Shown: positions 1-9,432, numbered from the stretch's first letter. The stretch is 42,267 bases of DNA from Erythrobacteraceae bacterium (GCA_024642545.1 JAHEAW010000005.1:1-42267); one strand, 5' to 3'. A program made the numbers and translations. Notes: generated from the letters alone by a model not told the origin.

Positions 1-58
1 GTCAAATGGTCTGGCCACGGCAGTGAAGACGGGGCCGAAGGGGTTTTGGCTTGCATGG

Positions 59-77
59 TCGTGAAAACGGTTCACGA
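59..77. promoter_or_regulatory. Perfect inverted repeat upstream of frmA
   Basis: The sequence TCGTGAA-N5-TTCACGA is a perfect 7-bp inverted repeat about 64 bases before the frmA start codon. Its size and position suit an operator for a dimeric regulator of the formaldehyde operon. I cannot name the regulator, and no regulator gene lies in the visible sequence to the left. The rest of bases 1-140 shows no gene I can support; the ribosome binding site AGGA sits just before frmA. Confidence 0.35.
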
Positions 78-140
78 AAGCTGATTTTGCTGTAACCACT
101 GCCGCAATCAGATGACCGATCCCAGACACAGGACATATTT

Positions 141-1247
141 ATGAAGACTCGCGCCGCCGTCGCGTTTGAAGCCAAGCAGCCGCTTGAGATTGTCGAGCTT
201 GATCTTGCAGGCCCCAGGGTCGGCGAAGTGCTGGTCGAAATTATGGCCACCGGTATTTGCCATACCGATGCCTACACGCTGGACGGGCTCGACAGCGAAG
301 GCCTGTTCCCCAGCATTCTGGGCCATGAAGGCGCCGGGATCGTGCGCGAAGTGGGCGCGGGCGTAACCTCGGTCGTACCAGGAGACCATGTGATCCCGCT
401 CTACACGCCTGAATGCCGCCAGTGCAAAATGTGCCTCAGCGGCAAGACCAATTTGTGCAGCGCGATTCGGGAGACGCAAGGACGAGGGCTGATGCCCGAT
501 GGAACCAGCCGCTTTTCCTACAAAGGGCAGACCATCTTCCATTACATGGGCTGCTCGACCTTCTCCAACTTCACCGTCCTGCCCGAAATCGCCGTGGCCA
601 AGATCCGCACTGACGCGCCTTTCAAGACCAGCTGCTATGTCGGCTGCGGGGTCACCACCGGGGTCGGCGCTGTGGTGAATACCGCGCAAGTGAAGCCTGG
701 CGACAATGTGGTGGTGTTTGGCCTGGGCGGCATTGGTCTGAATGTGCTGCAAGGGGCGAGGTTGGCTGGTGCTGGCCGCATTGTCGGGGTTGATATCAAT
801 CCCGCGCGGGAGGAATGGGGCCGCAAGTTCGGCATGACCGATTTCGTCAATCCCAATGATGTCGGCAATGTTGTCGAACATCTGGTCAATTTGCTCGATG
901 GCGGGGCTGATTATAGCTTCGACTGCACCGGCAACACCGATGTCATGCGCCAGGCGCTCGAATGCTGCCACAAGGGATGGGGAACCTCGATCATCATTGG
1001 CGTGGCCGAAGCGGGCAAGGAAATTTCGACCCGCCCGTTCCAGCTGGTGACAGGCCGCAACTGGCGCGGCACGGCATTTGGCGGGGCCAAGGGCCGCACC
1101 GACGTGCCCAAGATCGTCGATTGGTATATGGACGGCAAGATTGCCATTGACCCGATGATTACCCACACACTGACGCTGGACGAGATTAACAAGGGCTTCG
1201 ACCTGATGCATGCAGGGGAAAGCATTCGCAGCGTCGTGATTTACTGA
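141..1247 (+). CDS. frmA: S-(hydroxymethyl)glutathione dehydrogenase / class III alcohol dehydrogenase
   Basis: Cytosolic zinc enzyme that oxidises S-hydroxymethylglutathione, formed spontaneously from formaldehyde and glutathione, to S-formylglutathione using NAD+. The 368 residues match the family length. Visible marks are the catalytic-zinc Cys40 in GICHTD, the GHEGAG zinc motif near residue 62, the four-cysteine structural-zinc loop CRQCKMC...NLC around 92-106, and the NAD-binding GLGGIGLNV near residue 195. It leads an operon with a VOC protein and the hydrolase that uses its product, so the pathway assignment is strong. The name adhC is also used for this gene. AGGA about 8 bases upstream supports the start. 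Confidence 0.97.
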   Translation: MKTRAAVAFEAKQPLEIVELDLAGPRVGEVLVEIMATGICHTDAYTLDGLDSEGLFPSILGHEGAGIVREVGAGVTSVVPGDHVIPLYTPECRQCKMCLSGKTNLCSAIRETQGRGLMPDGTSRFSYKGQTIFHYMGCSTFSNFTVLPEIAVAKIRTDAPFKTSCYVGCGVTTGVGAVVNTAQVKPGDNVVVFGLGGIGLNVLQGARLAGAGRIVGVDINPAREEWGRKFGMTDFVNPNDVGNVVEHLVNLLDGGADYSFDCTGNTDVMRQALECCHKGWGTSIIIGVAEAGKEISTRPFQLVTGRNWRGTAFGGAKGRTDVPKIVDWYMDGKIAIDPMITHTLTLDEINKGFDLMHAGESIRSVVIY

Positions 1248-1270
1248 ATTACCAACGAGGAGAGTATCTG

Positions 1271-1645
1271 ATGTATAGTCACATGATGGTCGGTTCGAAT
1301 GATATTGGCCGGTCCAAGACATTCTACGATGCCACTTTCACCGCCATTGGCGGCAAGGAAGGTATCACCGACGACAAGGGTCGCCTTGTCTATATGCACA
1401 ATGGCGGTGTCTTTATCGTCACCCCTCCGATCAACGGTGAACCGGCGACGGCGGGCAATGGCTGCACAATCGGCTTTGCCATGAGCCCCGAACAGGCTGA
1501 TGCATGGCACGCGGCAGGCGCAGCCAATGGCGGCACGGCGATTGAAGATGCGCCCGGCGTGCGCACCGGCGGCATGGGCAGCCTTTATCTTGCCTATCTG
1601 CGCGATCCGGATGGCAACAAATTGTGCGCGCTGCACCGCATGTAA
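1271..1645 (+). CDS. VOC-family (glyoxalase-like) protein
   Basis: A 124-residue single VOC module. It opens with the typical YSHMMVGSNDI strand, includes the family-typical segment GNGCTIGFAM and ends in the usual RDPDGNKLCA strand near the C terminus. Members bind metal and small electrophiles or glutathione adducts; the substrate is not identifiable here. It lies between frmA (23-base gap, good GAGGAGAG binding site) and the formylglutathione hydrolase, whose start codon overlaps its stop (TAATG). That makes it a likely accessory of glutathione-dependent aldehyde detoxification, though this role is inferred from position only. Confidence 0.88.
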   Translation: MYSHMMVGSNDIGRSKTFYDATFTAIGGKEGITDDKGRLVYMHNGGVFIVTPPINGEPATAGNGCTIGFAMSPEQADAWHAAGAANGGTAIEDAPGVRTGGMGSLYLAYLRDPDGNKLCALHRM

Positions 1646-2490
1646 TGAGCGGACCGCTCGAACCAATATCGCAAAATCGCAGTTTCGGCGGGGTGCAGGG
1701 GATTTATGCCCATGCCTCCGCCGAAACCGGTACGCAAATGCGTTTTTCGGTCTATGTGCCCGATCATGCAGTCGGCACGAAATTGCCGGTTCTGTGGTAT
1801 CTCTCCGGTCTCACTTGCACTCACGCCAATGTCACCGAAAAGGGCAGCTTTCGCGCAGCCTGTGCACAGCATGGAATCATCTTCGTCGCGCCTGACACCA
1901 GTCCGCGCGGGGATGAGGTGCCGGATGACGAAGCGTATGATTTTGGCCAAGGCGCAGGCTTCTATGTCGATGCAGCGCAGAAACCATGGGCCAGGAATTT
2001 CCGCATGCGCAGCTATATCGAGCGCGAATTACCCGCGCTGGTGGCAGAGCATTTCCCGGCAGACATGACGCGGCAAGGCATCACCGGGCACAGTATGGGC
2101 GGCCACGGCGCGCTGACCATAGCGCTGCGCAATTCAGGCCGCTTTGCCTCGACCAGCGCCTTTGCGCCTATTGTCAGCCCGCTCAATTGCCCGTGGGGCG
2201 AGAAGGCGCTGAGCGGCTATCTCGGCCATGATAAAACCGCGTGGCGCGAATATGACGCCTGCGCCCTGATCGAAGACGGCGCGCGCTTGCCCGGCTTGTT
2301 GATCGACCAGGGAACGGCAGACAATTTCCTGTCCGAGCAGCTGAAAACCGGCCTGCTGGCTCTCGCCGCCAAAAAGGCGGGCATCCCGGCGACAATCCGG
2401 ATGCAGGAAGGATATGACCATTCCTATTATTTCATCGAGAGCTTCATGGCCGAGCATGTGGCTTGGCATGCGGAGCGGCTAAACGCTTAA
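1645..2490 (+). CDS. fghA: S-formylglutathione hydrolase
   Basis: Esterase-D-type alpha/beta hydrolase that splits S-formylglutathione into formate and glutathione, the second step after FrmA. The nucleophile is Ser150 in GHSMGGHGA; the catalytic His259 is in YDHSYYF, and an Asp lies in the DQGTADNFL region. I chose ATG 1645, which overlaps the stop of the VOC gene by one base, rather than the track start at 1624. The longer form would lie inside the VOC gene, while the shorter (281 residues) starts at a typical N terminus. Its stop overlaps the oppositely oriented metW stop by four bases. It is also called frmB. Confidence 0.95.
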   Translation: MSGPLEPISQNRSFGGVQGIYAHASAETGTQMRFSVYVPDHAVGTKLPVLWYLSGLTCTHANVTEKGSFRAACAQHGIIFVAPDTSPRGDEVPDDEAYDFGQGAGFYVDAAQKPWARNFRMRSYIERELPALVAEHFPADMTRQGITGHSMGGHGALTIALRNSGRFASTSAFAPIVSPLNCPWGEKALSGYLGHDKTAWREYDACALIEDGARLPGLLIDQGTADNFLSEQLKTGLLALAAKKAGIPATIRMQEGYDHSYYFIESFMAEHVAWHAERLNA

Positions 2491-3080
2491 CGCCGCACCT
2501 CGAACACCGCATATTCAGCGCGCCAGTTTGCGCCGGTGGGGCCGATTTCATGATCGCCTGCAAAGAACCAGCTGCGATCGACCGACAGCCCTTTTTCGCG
2601 CAGCAATTCACGGAAATCGGTCACTGTCACATGGTGGATATTCTGCGTTTCATACCAGCTGACCGGCAAGTGGCGGGTGACCGGCATCCGCCCCCTGAGC
2701 AGTAGCGCAGCGCGCATCCGCCAATGCGCGAAATTGGGAAATGACACAAAGGCGCGGCGGCCCACGCGCAGCAGCTGGTCAAGCATCAGATCGGGTCGCT
2801 CGGCGGTTTGCAATGTCTGGCTGAGGATCGCAAAATCAAACGCGCCATCGGGATAAGCCAGCAAGTCGCGGTCGGCATCACCCTGCACCACGCTGAGCCC
2901 GCGCGCCACGCAGCGTTCCACTTCTGCCGGATCAATCTCCAGCCCGCGCGCATCGACCTGCCGCCTATCGCGCAGCACCGCCATCAGCGCCCCGTCACCG
3001 CAGCCGATGTCGAGCACCCGGCTCCCGGGTTCGATATGCTCGGCGATCACTGCAAGGTCAGGCCGCAGGGAGGTGGTCAT
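2487..3080 (-). CDS. metW: MetW methionine biosynthesis protein
   Basis: A 197-residue class I methyltransferase-fold protein with the SAM-binding motif [11 protein letters not shown] near the N terminus. MetW accompanies MetX in many proteobacteria and is reported to be needed for full homoserine acetyltransferase function; no methyl acceptor is established. It overlaps metX by four bases (ATGA), so the two are translationally coupled. The motif and the fixed metX-metW order make the assignment secure even though the biochemical role is unclear. Confidence 0.94.
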   Translation of the reverse strand: MTTSLRPDLAVIAEHIEPGSRVLDIGCGDGALMAVLRDRRQVDARGLEIDPAEVERCVARGLSVVQGDADRDLLAYPDGAFDFAILSQTLQTAERPDLMLDQLLRVGRRAFVSFPNFAHWRMRAALLLRGRMPVTRHLPVSWYETQNIHHVTVTDFRELLREKGLSVDRSWFFAGDHEIGPTGANWRAEYAVFEVRR

Positions 3081-4189
3081 TCGAGGAAGCCCTTCACCAC
3101 CCGGTCAAGCGCAGGCACATCGAGCAGGAAGCTGTCATGCCCGAACGGCGCAGAGAGTTCGACAAAGCTGACCGCAGCGCCCGCTGCGTTGAGCGCATGG
3201 ACCACGTGGCGGCTTTCTGCCGTGGGATAGAGCCAATCGCTGTCGAAACTGACGAGGCAGAAGCGCGCTGCGGTGCCGGCGAACGCCTTGGCCAGCTGCC
3301 CGCCATGCTCTTCCGCCAGATCGAAATAATCCATCGCGCGAGTAATGTAGAGATAGCTGTTGGCATCGAAGCGGCGAGTGAAGCCACTGCCCTGATAACG
3401 CAAATAGCTTTCCACCTGAAAATCGGCATCGAAGCCGAAGCTCTTGGCTCCGGCGCTGCCATCGGCCTTGTCCTGCAGGCGCCGCCCGAACTTCTCGGTC
3501 AGGCCCGCTTCCGACAGGTAGGTTATATGCGCAGCCATCCGCGCTACGGCCAGCCCAGCGATGGGCCGCTGTGCCTGCGCGTAATAGTCACCATCCGCCC
3601 ACGCCGGATCGGCCATGATTGCCTGCCTGCCCACTTCGTGAAAGGCGATATTTTGCGCAGAATGGCGCGCCGTTGTAGCGATCGCCAGCACGCGGGCGGC
3701 ACGGTCAGGAAAATTGGCCGCCAGGCTGAGCGCCTGCATCCCGCCCATCGATCCGCCCACCACAGCGTGCAACTGCGCGATTCCGAGCCCGTCGAGCAAG
3801 CCGACAAGACCGCGCACCATGTCGCGAATGGTGATGACCGGAAACCGCATCGCGTAAGGCTGGCCATCTGCTGTCGGGCTGGCCGGCCCCGTGGTGCCCA
3901 TGCAGCTACCGATAACATTGGCACAAATGACGAAAAAGCGATCTGTATCAATCGGCTTGTCAGGCCCAACCATCCGTTCCCACCAACCGGGCTTGCCTGT
4001 CAGCGGATGTGTGCTGGCCAGATATTGGTCACCGGTCAGCGCGTGGCACACCAGAATGGCATTGTCTTTCGCCGCCGACAGCGAGCCGTAGCTTTCATAG
4101 GCAATCGTCACCCCGGCCAATGTCTCGCCGCTGTCGAGCAGCAGGCTGGCGGGAAGAGTTACCTGGTTCGGGGCGGTTTGCGGGGCCAT
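3077..4189 (-). CDS. metX: Homoserine O-acetyltransferase
   Basis: Alpha/beta-hydrolase acyltransferase that transfers an acetyl group from acetyl-CoA to L-homoserine, the committed step of methionine synthesis. The nucleophile elbow GGSMGGM puts Ser147 in place; the GTTGPAS segment is family-typical, and the Asp and His of the triad lie in FDSDWLYP and GHDSFLLD near the C terminus. The 370-residue length is normal. Some MetX proteins use succinyl-CoA, which cannot be excluded by eye. It diverges from hisC over 94 bases. No obvious SAM riboswitch is seen upstream. Confidence 0.95.
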   Translation of the reverse strand: MAPQTAPNQVTLPASLLLDSGETLAGVTIAYESYGSLSAAKDNAILVCHALTGDQYLASTHPLTGKPGWWERMVGPDKPIDTDRFFVICANVIGSCMGTTGPASPTADGQPYAMRFPVITIRDMVRGLVGLLDGLGIAQLHAVVGGSMGGMQALSLAANFPDRAARVLAIATTARHSAQNIAFHEVGRQAIMADPAWADGDYYAQAQRPIAGLAVARMAAHITYLSEAGLTEKFGRRLQDKADGSAGAKSFGFDADFQVESYLRYQGSGFTRRFDANSYLYITRAMDYFDLAEEHGGQLAKAFAGTAARFCLVSFDSDWLYPTAESRHVVHALNAAGAAVSFVELSAPFGHDSFLLDVPALDRVVKGFLE

Positions 4190-4283
4190 TGGCGGGGGAC
4201 TTGGGGCAGGCGATGCATCCTGTCAATCGGCTGCGCAAACGGGCTGTCAATGTGCCGGGAAAGCCGCTATTCGCGCCGCCACG

Positions 4284-5396
4284 ATGGAACAGCATTCTCA
4301 GGCCCGGCCCACGCCAAAACCGTGGATTGATGCGATTGACGCCTATGTGCCGGGGCAGGCCCGCGGCGGCGATGGCCGTGATCTGGTCAAACTGTCCGCC
4401 AATGAAAACCCGCTGGGTTGCAGCAAGGCGGCACTGGCGGCCCTGGCAGAACCGTTCAATCCGGCCTTTTATCCTGATCCTGATGCGATGTCGCTGCGCA
4501 AAGCAATTGCCGAGGTGCATGGCCTCGACCCGGCGCGGATCGTGTGTGCGGCGGGCTCGGGCGATCTGCTGGGGCTGGCGGTGCAGGCCTATGCTGGACC
4601 GGGCGATGAAGTGCTGTATTCGCGCTTCAGTTTTTCGCTGTATGAGATTGTCGCACGGCGTAGCGGCGCAGCGCCGGTCGAAGCACCAGACACAGATTAT
4701 GCAACCGACGTGGACGCACTGCTGGCGCATGTGACGCCCGCCACCAAAGTGGTGTTTGTCGCCAATCCCAATAATCCGACTGGCACTTATCTGCCCGCCA
4801 GTGAGATCGCCCGGCTGCATGCCGGCCTGCCCGCGCAGGTGCTGCTGGTGCTCGATCAGGCCTATGCCGAATTCCTTACCGATAAGGATACAGCGGATGG
4901 CGGCTTCGCTTTGGCGCAGCGCCATGAAAATGTGCTCGTCACGCGCACATTTTCCAAGATTTACGGGTTGGCGGGCGAACGAATCGGCTGGGCCACTGGA
5001 GCGCCCGGTGTGATTGCTGATCTCAACCGTATTCGCGGGCCGTTCAATGTTGCGCAGAGCAGCCAGATGGCCGCGCTGGCAGCGCTGGGCGATCAGGCTT
5101 TTGTGCAGCACACTTGCCAGCACAATGCGCGCGAAATGACACGGCTCGTGGCAGTCATCGACAGCCTCGGCAATCATGGGCTGCGCGCGGTGCCGAGCAA
5201 GGCCAACTTTCTGCTGGTGCTGTTTGAAGGTGCTGTAACCGCGCAGCAAGCGCTGCATGGCTTGGCTGAAGCAGGCTATGCGGTGCGCTGGCTGCCCGGA
5301 CAGGGCCTGTCCCACGGCTTGCGCATCACGATTGGCACCACAGATCAGATGGATGATGTCGCTTATATTCTGCGCGCGCTGGTGGAAGGCGACTGA
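4284..5396 (+). CDS. hisC: Histidinol-phosphate aminotransferase
   Basis: Class I/II PLP aminotransferase, 370 residues. The PLP-binding Lys225 is in [10 protein letters not shown], and the conserved ANPNNPTGT and SANENP motifs are present. It interconverts histidinol phosphate and imidazole-acetol phosphate. In Zymomonas the equivalent enzyme also handles aromatic amino acids and sits directly before the cyclohexadienyl dehydrogenase gene. Here too its stop shares one base with the next start, so a dual histidine/tyrosine/phenylalanine role is a reasonable inference. Confidence 0.94.
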   Translation: MEQHSQARPTPKPWIDAIDAYVPGQARGGDGRDLVKLSANENPLGCSKAALAALAEPFNPAFYPDPDAMSLRKAIAEVHGLDPARIVCAAGSGDLLGLAVQAYAGPGDEVLYSRFSFSLYEIVARRSGAAPVEAPDTDYATDVDALLAHVTPATKVVFVANPNNPTGTYLPASEIARLHAGLPAQVLLVLDQAYAEFLTDKDTADGGFALAQRHENVLVTRTFSKIYGLAGERIGWATGAPGVIADLNRIRGPFNVAQSSQMAALAALGDQAFVQHTCQHNAREMTRLVAVIDSLGNHGLRAVPSKANFLLVLFEGAVTAQQALHGLAEAGYAVRWLPGQGLSHGLRITIGTTDQMDDVAYILRALVEGD

Positions 5397-6313
5397 TGGC
5401 CATTTCACGCGTTGCGATAATCGGTTTGGGGCTACTGGGCGGATCGGTCGGCCTGGCGATTGGTGAATTTCTGCCAGATCTTACCACTACCGGCTTTGAC
5501 AGTGACCCGGCCACGCGTGCACGCGCTGGGCACCGCGCACTGGTCGGCACTGTCTGCGGCAGCGCTGCAGAAGCGGTGGCCGATGCTGATCTGGTAATCT
5601 TCTGTGTCCCGGTTGGATCAATAGTGTCGGCAGCCAGGGAAATCAGGGACAGCCTGCCTGGGCATACCATCATTTCCGATGTCGGTTCTTCCAAGCAGAC
5701 AGTGGGTGAAGCGCTGGCTGCCGCTCTGCCGAAGCATACGATAATTCCCGCGCATCCCGTTGCGGGGACTGAGCGCAGCGGGCCGGATGCCGGCTTTGCC
5801 ACCCTGTTCCAGCACCGTTGGTGCATCCTCACCCCCGGCCCCGATGTGCCGGCAGAAGCAGTTGCTGACCTGTCAGCCTTCTGGGAAGGGCTGGGCGCGC
5901 GGATCGAGGTGATGGACGCGGCGCATCACGATCTGGTGCTGGCGGTGACCAGCCACATCCCGCATCTGATTGCTTACACCATCGTTGGCACTGCATCCGA
6001 TCTGGAAGAGGTGACGCGCGGCGAGGTGATCAAATATTCAGCGGGCGGTTTCCGTGATTTCACGCGGATCGCGGCCTCTGACCCCACCATGTGGCGCGAT
6101 GTGTTCTTGCATAATCGCGGCGCTGTGCTGGAAATGCTCGGCCGCTTCACCGAAGACCTAACCGCGATGCAGCGCGCGATCCGATCAGGCGACGGGGAAG
6201 CACTGTTTGACCTGTTCACGCGCACCCGCGACATCCGCCGCTCAATCATCGAAGAAGGACAGGACGATGCTCGCCCCGACTTCGGCCGTGCCGATCATGG
6301 CGAGAATGACTAG
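5396..6313 (+). CDS. tyrC: Prephenate/arogenate (cyclohexadienyl) dehydrogenase
   Basis: A 305-residue NAD(P)-dependent dehydrogenase of tyrosine synthesis that decarboxylates prephenate and/or arogenate. The N-terminal Rossmann motif is GLGLLGGSVG; the HPVAGTERSG motif and the following all-helical dimerisation half are typical. There is no fused chorismate mutase or ACT domain, matching the short alphaproteobacterial type. It overlaps hisC by one base and ends 9 bases from the convergent plsC. Arogenate versus prephenate preference cannot be read from sequence alone; tyrA would be an equally fair name. Confidence 0.92.
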   Translation: MAISRVAIIGLGLLGGSVGLAIGEFLPDLTTTGFDSDPATRARAGHRALVGTVCGSAAEAVADADLVIFCVPVGSIVSAAREIRDSLPGHTIISDVGSSKQTVGEALAAALPKHTIIPAHPVAGTERSGPDAGFATLFQHRWCILTPGPDVPAEAVADLSAFWEGLGARIEVMDAAHHDLVLAVTSHIPHLIAYTIVGTASDLEEVTRGEVIKYSAGGFRDFTRIAASDPTMWRDVFLHNRGAVLEMLGRFTEDLTAMQRAIRSGDGEALFDLFTRTRDIRRSIIEEGQDDARPDFGRADHGEND

Positions 6314-6322
6314 CGGCCCAAC

Positions 6323-7006
6323 CTAATTCAGGGCATTTATCGCGGCTGTCACACGCGCTTCCACCTCTTCGCGCGGCAAGCCGGGCGGGATGGTTTCACC
6401 AATGCGATAAGTGATCGTGCCGGGGCGCTTCCAGCGGCGGTGGTAAAGCGGTCCGCTGTTCACTGCAATCGGGACGACTGGCAAGCCGATCAGCTTGTAA
6501 ATTCCGGCAAAACCCGATTGCAGTGGGGCCGGTACGCCATGCGATACCCGCGTGCCTTCGGGATAAATCACCAGCGGCCGCCCGGCGGCTGAATGTTTGC
6601 GCGCTTCGGTGATCATGGCGCGCAGGGCCTTTGCCCCCTTGTCCCGCTGAACAAAAATCATGCCATAAGCGCGAGCGGCGCGGCCCCAACCAGGGATCAA
6701 CGACAATTCATGCTTGGCAAAGGTGACCGGCAGATCGAACATCGCAGGGGCATCAATCGCTTCAAAGAAACTTTCGTGTTTGACCGCGTAAAGCACCGGT
6801 TCGGCCGCATAATCACCGTCAATCTTCACCCGAATCCCCAGCAGTACGCACAAGCAGGCCCGGTGATAACGCGCCCAGCCCGCGACTGTCCGGCGCAGGG
6901 CCCCCATGCCGAAGGGGATTGCCATGACCGAAGCCAGCACGTAAAAAATGCTGCCCGCGTAGAACAGCGGGTAGAACAAAATATTGCGCAGAATAACGGT
7001 GATCAT
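6323..7006 (-). CDS. plsC: 1-acyl-sn-glycerol-3-phosphate acyltransferase (PlsC-like)
   Basis: Membrane-bound acyltransferase that probably makes phosphatidic acid from lysophosphatidic acid. It begins with a hydrophobic segment and carries the acyltransferase block KHESFFEAID, an HX4E variant of HX4D, plus VIYPEGTR. I chose ATG 7006 because the protein then begins MITVILRNILF, directly before the membrane segment. The track's longer start would overlap the ydcF coding region. It is last in the ftsE-ftsX-ydcF-plsC operon. A four-codon minicistron lies between ydcF and this start (see repeat 7001-7022). Confidence 0.9.
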   Translation of the reverse strand: MITVILRNILFYPLFYAGSIFYVLASVMAIPFGMGALRRTVAGWARYHRACLCVLLGIRVKIDGDYAAEPVLYAVKHESFFEAIDAPAMFDLPVTFAKHELSLIPGWGRAARAYGMIFVQRDKGAKALRAMITEARKHSAAGRPLVIYPEGTRVSHGVPAPLQSGFAGIYKLIGLPVVPIAVNSGPLYHRRWKRPGTITYRIGETIPPGLPREEVEARVTAAINALN

Positions 7007-7022
7007 GCTGCGATCATGCTGC
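7001..7022 (-). repeat. 11-bp tandem duplication making an MIAA minicistron
   Basis: The 11-mer GATCATGCTGC occurs twice in tandem (7001-7011 and 7012-7022). Read on the minus strand, the upstream copy has an ATG (7017-7015) overlapping the ydcF stop TGA (7016-7014). That ATG opens a four-codon frame, ATG ATC GCA GCA TGA, whose stop overlaps the plsC start at 7006. A duplicated ATGA junction therefore separates the two genes. Confidence 0.8.
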
Positions 7023-7559
7023 GGGCCACAGCCGCGCAAGCTGGCTGGCGATCAGTTTGTTATATTCAAGGAACAAGATCCGGAAGGATGGCTGTGACGG
7101 GACAGCATCTTCCACCACTGTCACATGATCTGGCAGCACGCGCCGCAGTTCCTGGCTGGCGCGCCACATGTGCCAGTCTGTCGTCACCAGCCGGACCGAA
7201 TGATGGCCATTTTGCGCCACCCAGCCCTGAATCTCCTTGGCGTTGCTGCGCGTGTCAACTGCCGTATAGCCCAGGGTGACGCAGCACCGCATGGCCTTGA
7301 CCGGCACGTCAAATTCGGCTGCAAACTCTCTCGGTTTCACTTCCGGATCCACCCCGGTTACCAGCATCCGATGCGCCTTTTTCAGACGCAGGACTTCCAG
7401 CCCGCGCTCTATCCGCCCGGCGCCGCCGGTGGGCACGACCACAGCATCGGTCGTCGGCCCGGCAGCGGTGATGGGGGCAGGACCCGGCAGGGCCAGCACA
7501 AACACAGCGAACCCCGCAGCCCACACAATCAGCAGCCCGGCGGCTGCGCGGCGGATCAT
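7014..7559 (-). CDS. YdcF-family (DUF218) protein
   Basis: A 181-residue protein with an N-terminal membrane anchor (residues about 5-25, rich in Ala/Leu/Val) followed by a DUF218 domain. The domain shows the DAVVVPTGG start, a RIERGLEVLR helix and a DTRSNAKE motif. Family members such as ElyC/SanA/YdcF are inner-membrane proteins linked to envelope integrity or vancomycin sensitivity; the reaction is not established. The start at 7559 overlaps the ftsX stop (ATGA). The track start at 7652 would lie inside ftsX and is rejected. Co-location with ftsEX and plsC fits an envelope function. Confidence 0.88.
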   Translation of the reverse strand: MIRRAAAGLLIVWAAGFAVFVLALPGPAPITAAGPTTDAVVVPTGGAGRIERGLEVLRLKKAHRMLVTGVDPEVKPREFAAEFDVPVKAMRCCVTLGYTAVDTRSNAKEIQGWVAQNGHHSVRLVTTDWHMWRASQELRRVLPDHVTVVEDAVPSQPSFRILFLEYNKLIASQLARLWPAA

Positions 7560-8488
7560 AGTATGCGCCGCAGCGTGGACAGCACCGTTAGCCGCGCCGT
7601 CAGAATAGCAATCAACACACCTGCCAGCGGGATCGCTGCCAGCAGCCCCCAATCGATCATGCCCAGCCCGCCGCCTGCAATCATCCCTGAATCGAGCCCG
7701 ACAAACTGGCGGCCCAGCACAATCACTGCCGCCAGCCCCAGCGCAAGACCGACTGCCCCGCCCATCGCAGCATCAACGCCGATCGAACGCTGAAAGATGC
7801 GCGCAATCTGGCTGTCCGTTCCGCCCAGCAGATGAACCACTTCAATCGTGTTGCGGTTTGTCCCCAGCGCGCTGCGCGCCGCCAGCCATACCGCTGCGGA
7901 ACTGGTCAGACCCAGCAAGACCACCAGCGCAACTGCAAGATATTGTAGCGAGGATATGGCCGCAAACACCGGCTGCAGCCAGCTCGACTGGGCATCGATC
8001 CGCGCCGCCGGGGCAACGGTTTTGAGCAAGCTACGAATTCTTTCGATCCGGGCGGGCGTAACATCGCCGCGCAGCCGCAGATCGATCAGCGCGGGGACAG
8101 GAATAGCTTCGCTATCGGTACCCGCACCCAGCCACGGTTCCAGCAAACGGTCCAGTTCGGCATCGGGAACGCGGCGCACCGCAGCGACCCCAGGCTGGCG
8201 CAGCAACAGCGCCGTCGCCGCTTGCGCCTGCTTGCTGCGCTGCGCGGCAGATGCCTCGACAATCTGAATGGTCGCTCCGCCTGAAAGATCGCGGCGCGCA
8301 CTTTGTGCCAGATTGTTCAGCGCCAAACCACCCGAGGCAGCGATTACTGTTAGTGTGACCATGATCGCGATGACCCACGGCATTGGCCCGGCCAGCCGCG
8401 CCTGCGGTACCAGCTCTGCTGCGCGGCGACCGCGAAACGGCGAAAAACCGCGGCCGGCGGAGTTATCAAGAGTGGGCGGGCGCTTCAA
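7556..8488 (-). CDS. ftsX: Cell division ABC transporter permease FtsX
   Basis: Integral inner-membrane partner of FtsE. FtsEX does not import a substrate but regulates peptidoglycan hydrolases at the division septum. The 310 residues show one membrane span near residues 35-55, a periplasmic domain, then three C-terminal spans, the expected FtsX topology. The start is TTG overlapping the ftsE stop (TTGA), indicating coupling. Length and the FtsE neighbour support FtsX rather than a MacB permease. Confidence 0.92.
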   Translation of the reverse strand: MKRPPTLDNSAGRGFSPFRGRRAAELVPQARLAGPMPWVIAIMVTLTVIAASGGLALNNLAQSARRDLSGGATIQIVEASAAQRSKQAQAATALLLRQPGVAAVRRVPDAELDRLLEPWLGAGTDSEAIPVPALIDLRLRGDVTPARIERIRSLLKTVAPAARIDAQSSWLQPVFAAISSLQYLAVALVVLLGLTSSAAVWLAARSALGTNRNTIEVVHLLGGTDSQIARIFQRSIGVDAAMGGAVGLALGLAAVIVLGRQFVGLDSGMIAGGGLGMIDWGLLAAIPLAGVLIAILTARLTVLSTLRRIL

Positions 8489-9231
8489 AAGCCATCCCCG
8501 AAATCATCATCGGCCCTGACTTCGCGGCGCGGCGGATAGCGCAAGGCGCCGGTCGGATCGGACAATCGCCCCTTGTCGAGCCGCATGATAAGCGATTCGG
8601 GCACTTTCCGCAGCAAATGCACATCATGGGTTGCCACAATCACGGTTGTGCCAAGGCGGTTGAGCGCTTCGAACAGGCGCAGCAGCTTGAGCGCCATTTC
8701 AGGATCGACATTGCCGGTCGGTTCATCGGCCACCAACATTTCAGGCCTGCCAATCACGGCCCGGGCAATTGCGACGCGCTGCTGTTCCCCGCCTGAAAGC
8801 GCGGCAGGCTGCGCGTCCATCCGATGCGACAAGCCCACCCATTCGAGCATATCGGTGACCGGTCCGCGCAAATCCGCTTCGCGCACGCCCGCAACGCGCA
8901 GCGGCAGTGCAACATTGTCGAACGAAGAAAGATGCGGCACCAGCCGGAAATCCTGAAACACCACCCCGAGCCGCCGCCGAAAAGCGGGCAAGCGCGCGCG
9001 CGGCAAGGTAATCACATCGGTGCCAAACATCGAGATCACGCCGCGCGAGGGGCGCTGGGCGAGGTAAAGCAGCTTGAGCAGCGAGGTCTTGCCCGCCCCG
9101 CTGGCTCCGGTCAGAAAATAGAAACTGCCGGGATACAGCGTGAATGACACATCGCTCAAAACCTCGCGGTCAGTGCCATAGCGCAGCCCGACATTACCGA
9201 AGGTGACGACTTCGCCCGACGCGTCAACCAT
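8485..9231 (-). CDS. ftsE: Cell division ATP-binding protein FtsE
   Basis: ABC ATPase of the FtsEX complex. Walker A is GASGAGKTSLL, the signature is LSGGEQQRVAIARA and Walker B is MLVADEPTGNVD. I chose ATG 9231, preceded by GGGAGAGG at good spacing, over the track start 9294; this gives 248 residues, somewhat longer than typical FtsE because of short tails at both ends. The C-terminal tail is acidic (ADDDFGDGF). It is first gene of a four-gene operon. Confidence 0.93.
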   Translation of the reverse strand: MVDASGEVVTFGNVGLRYGTDREVLSDVSFTLYPGSFYFLTGASGAGKTSLLKLLYLAQRPSRGVISMFGTDVITLPRARLPAFRRRLGVVFQDFRLVPHLSSFDNVALPLRVAGVREADLRGPVTDMLEWVGLSHRMDAQPAALSGGEQQRVAIARAVIGRPEMLVADEPTGNVDPEMALKLLRLFEALNRLGTTVIVATHDVHLLRKVPESLIMRLDKGRLSDPTGALRYPPRREVRADDDFGDGF

Positions 9232-9432
9232 ATCGCACCTCTCCCGCTGACGCACGATGGACGGCGGCACTGGTTTGGCGATTATTTGGGCCAATTGTCG
9301 GAAAAACGGCTGCAGCAGGCATGATCAGGGCTCTATAGCTATGCTTCGGTGTGGAAAAAAGCCATCCAATTCCCTACTAAGCAGCAACAAGCCTTGTTGC
9401 GATTCAATGCTCGCCCTAAGGTTTTGTTCACC

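Noticed and set aside
108-1322. 404-residue minus-strand ORF overlapping frmA
   Set aside because: A shadow of frmA: His/Ala-rich composition, no domain, and frmA is a certain gene on the other strand.
4221-4250. Two TTGACA hexamers (minus strand) 18 bases apart upstream of metX, resembling -35 boxes
   Set aside because: No matching -10 element at 16-18 bases from either copy; spacing with each other is not informative.
4190-4283. Possible SAM-II riboswitch before metX, common in alphaproteobacteria
   Set aside because: I could not see the conserved SAM-II pseudoknot pattern in the 94 bases; a covariance-model search would decide.
3137-4330. 397-residue plus-strand ORF over metX
   Set aside because: Shadow of metX; no motif and implausible composition.
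4095-5408. 437-residue minus-strand ORF over hisC
   Set aside because: Shadow frame of hisC with Arg/His/Gln-rich composition and no recognisable motif.
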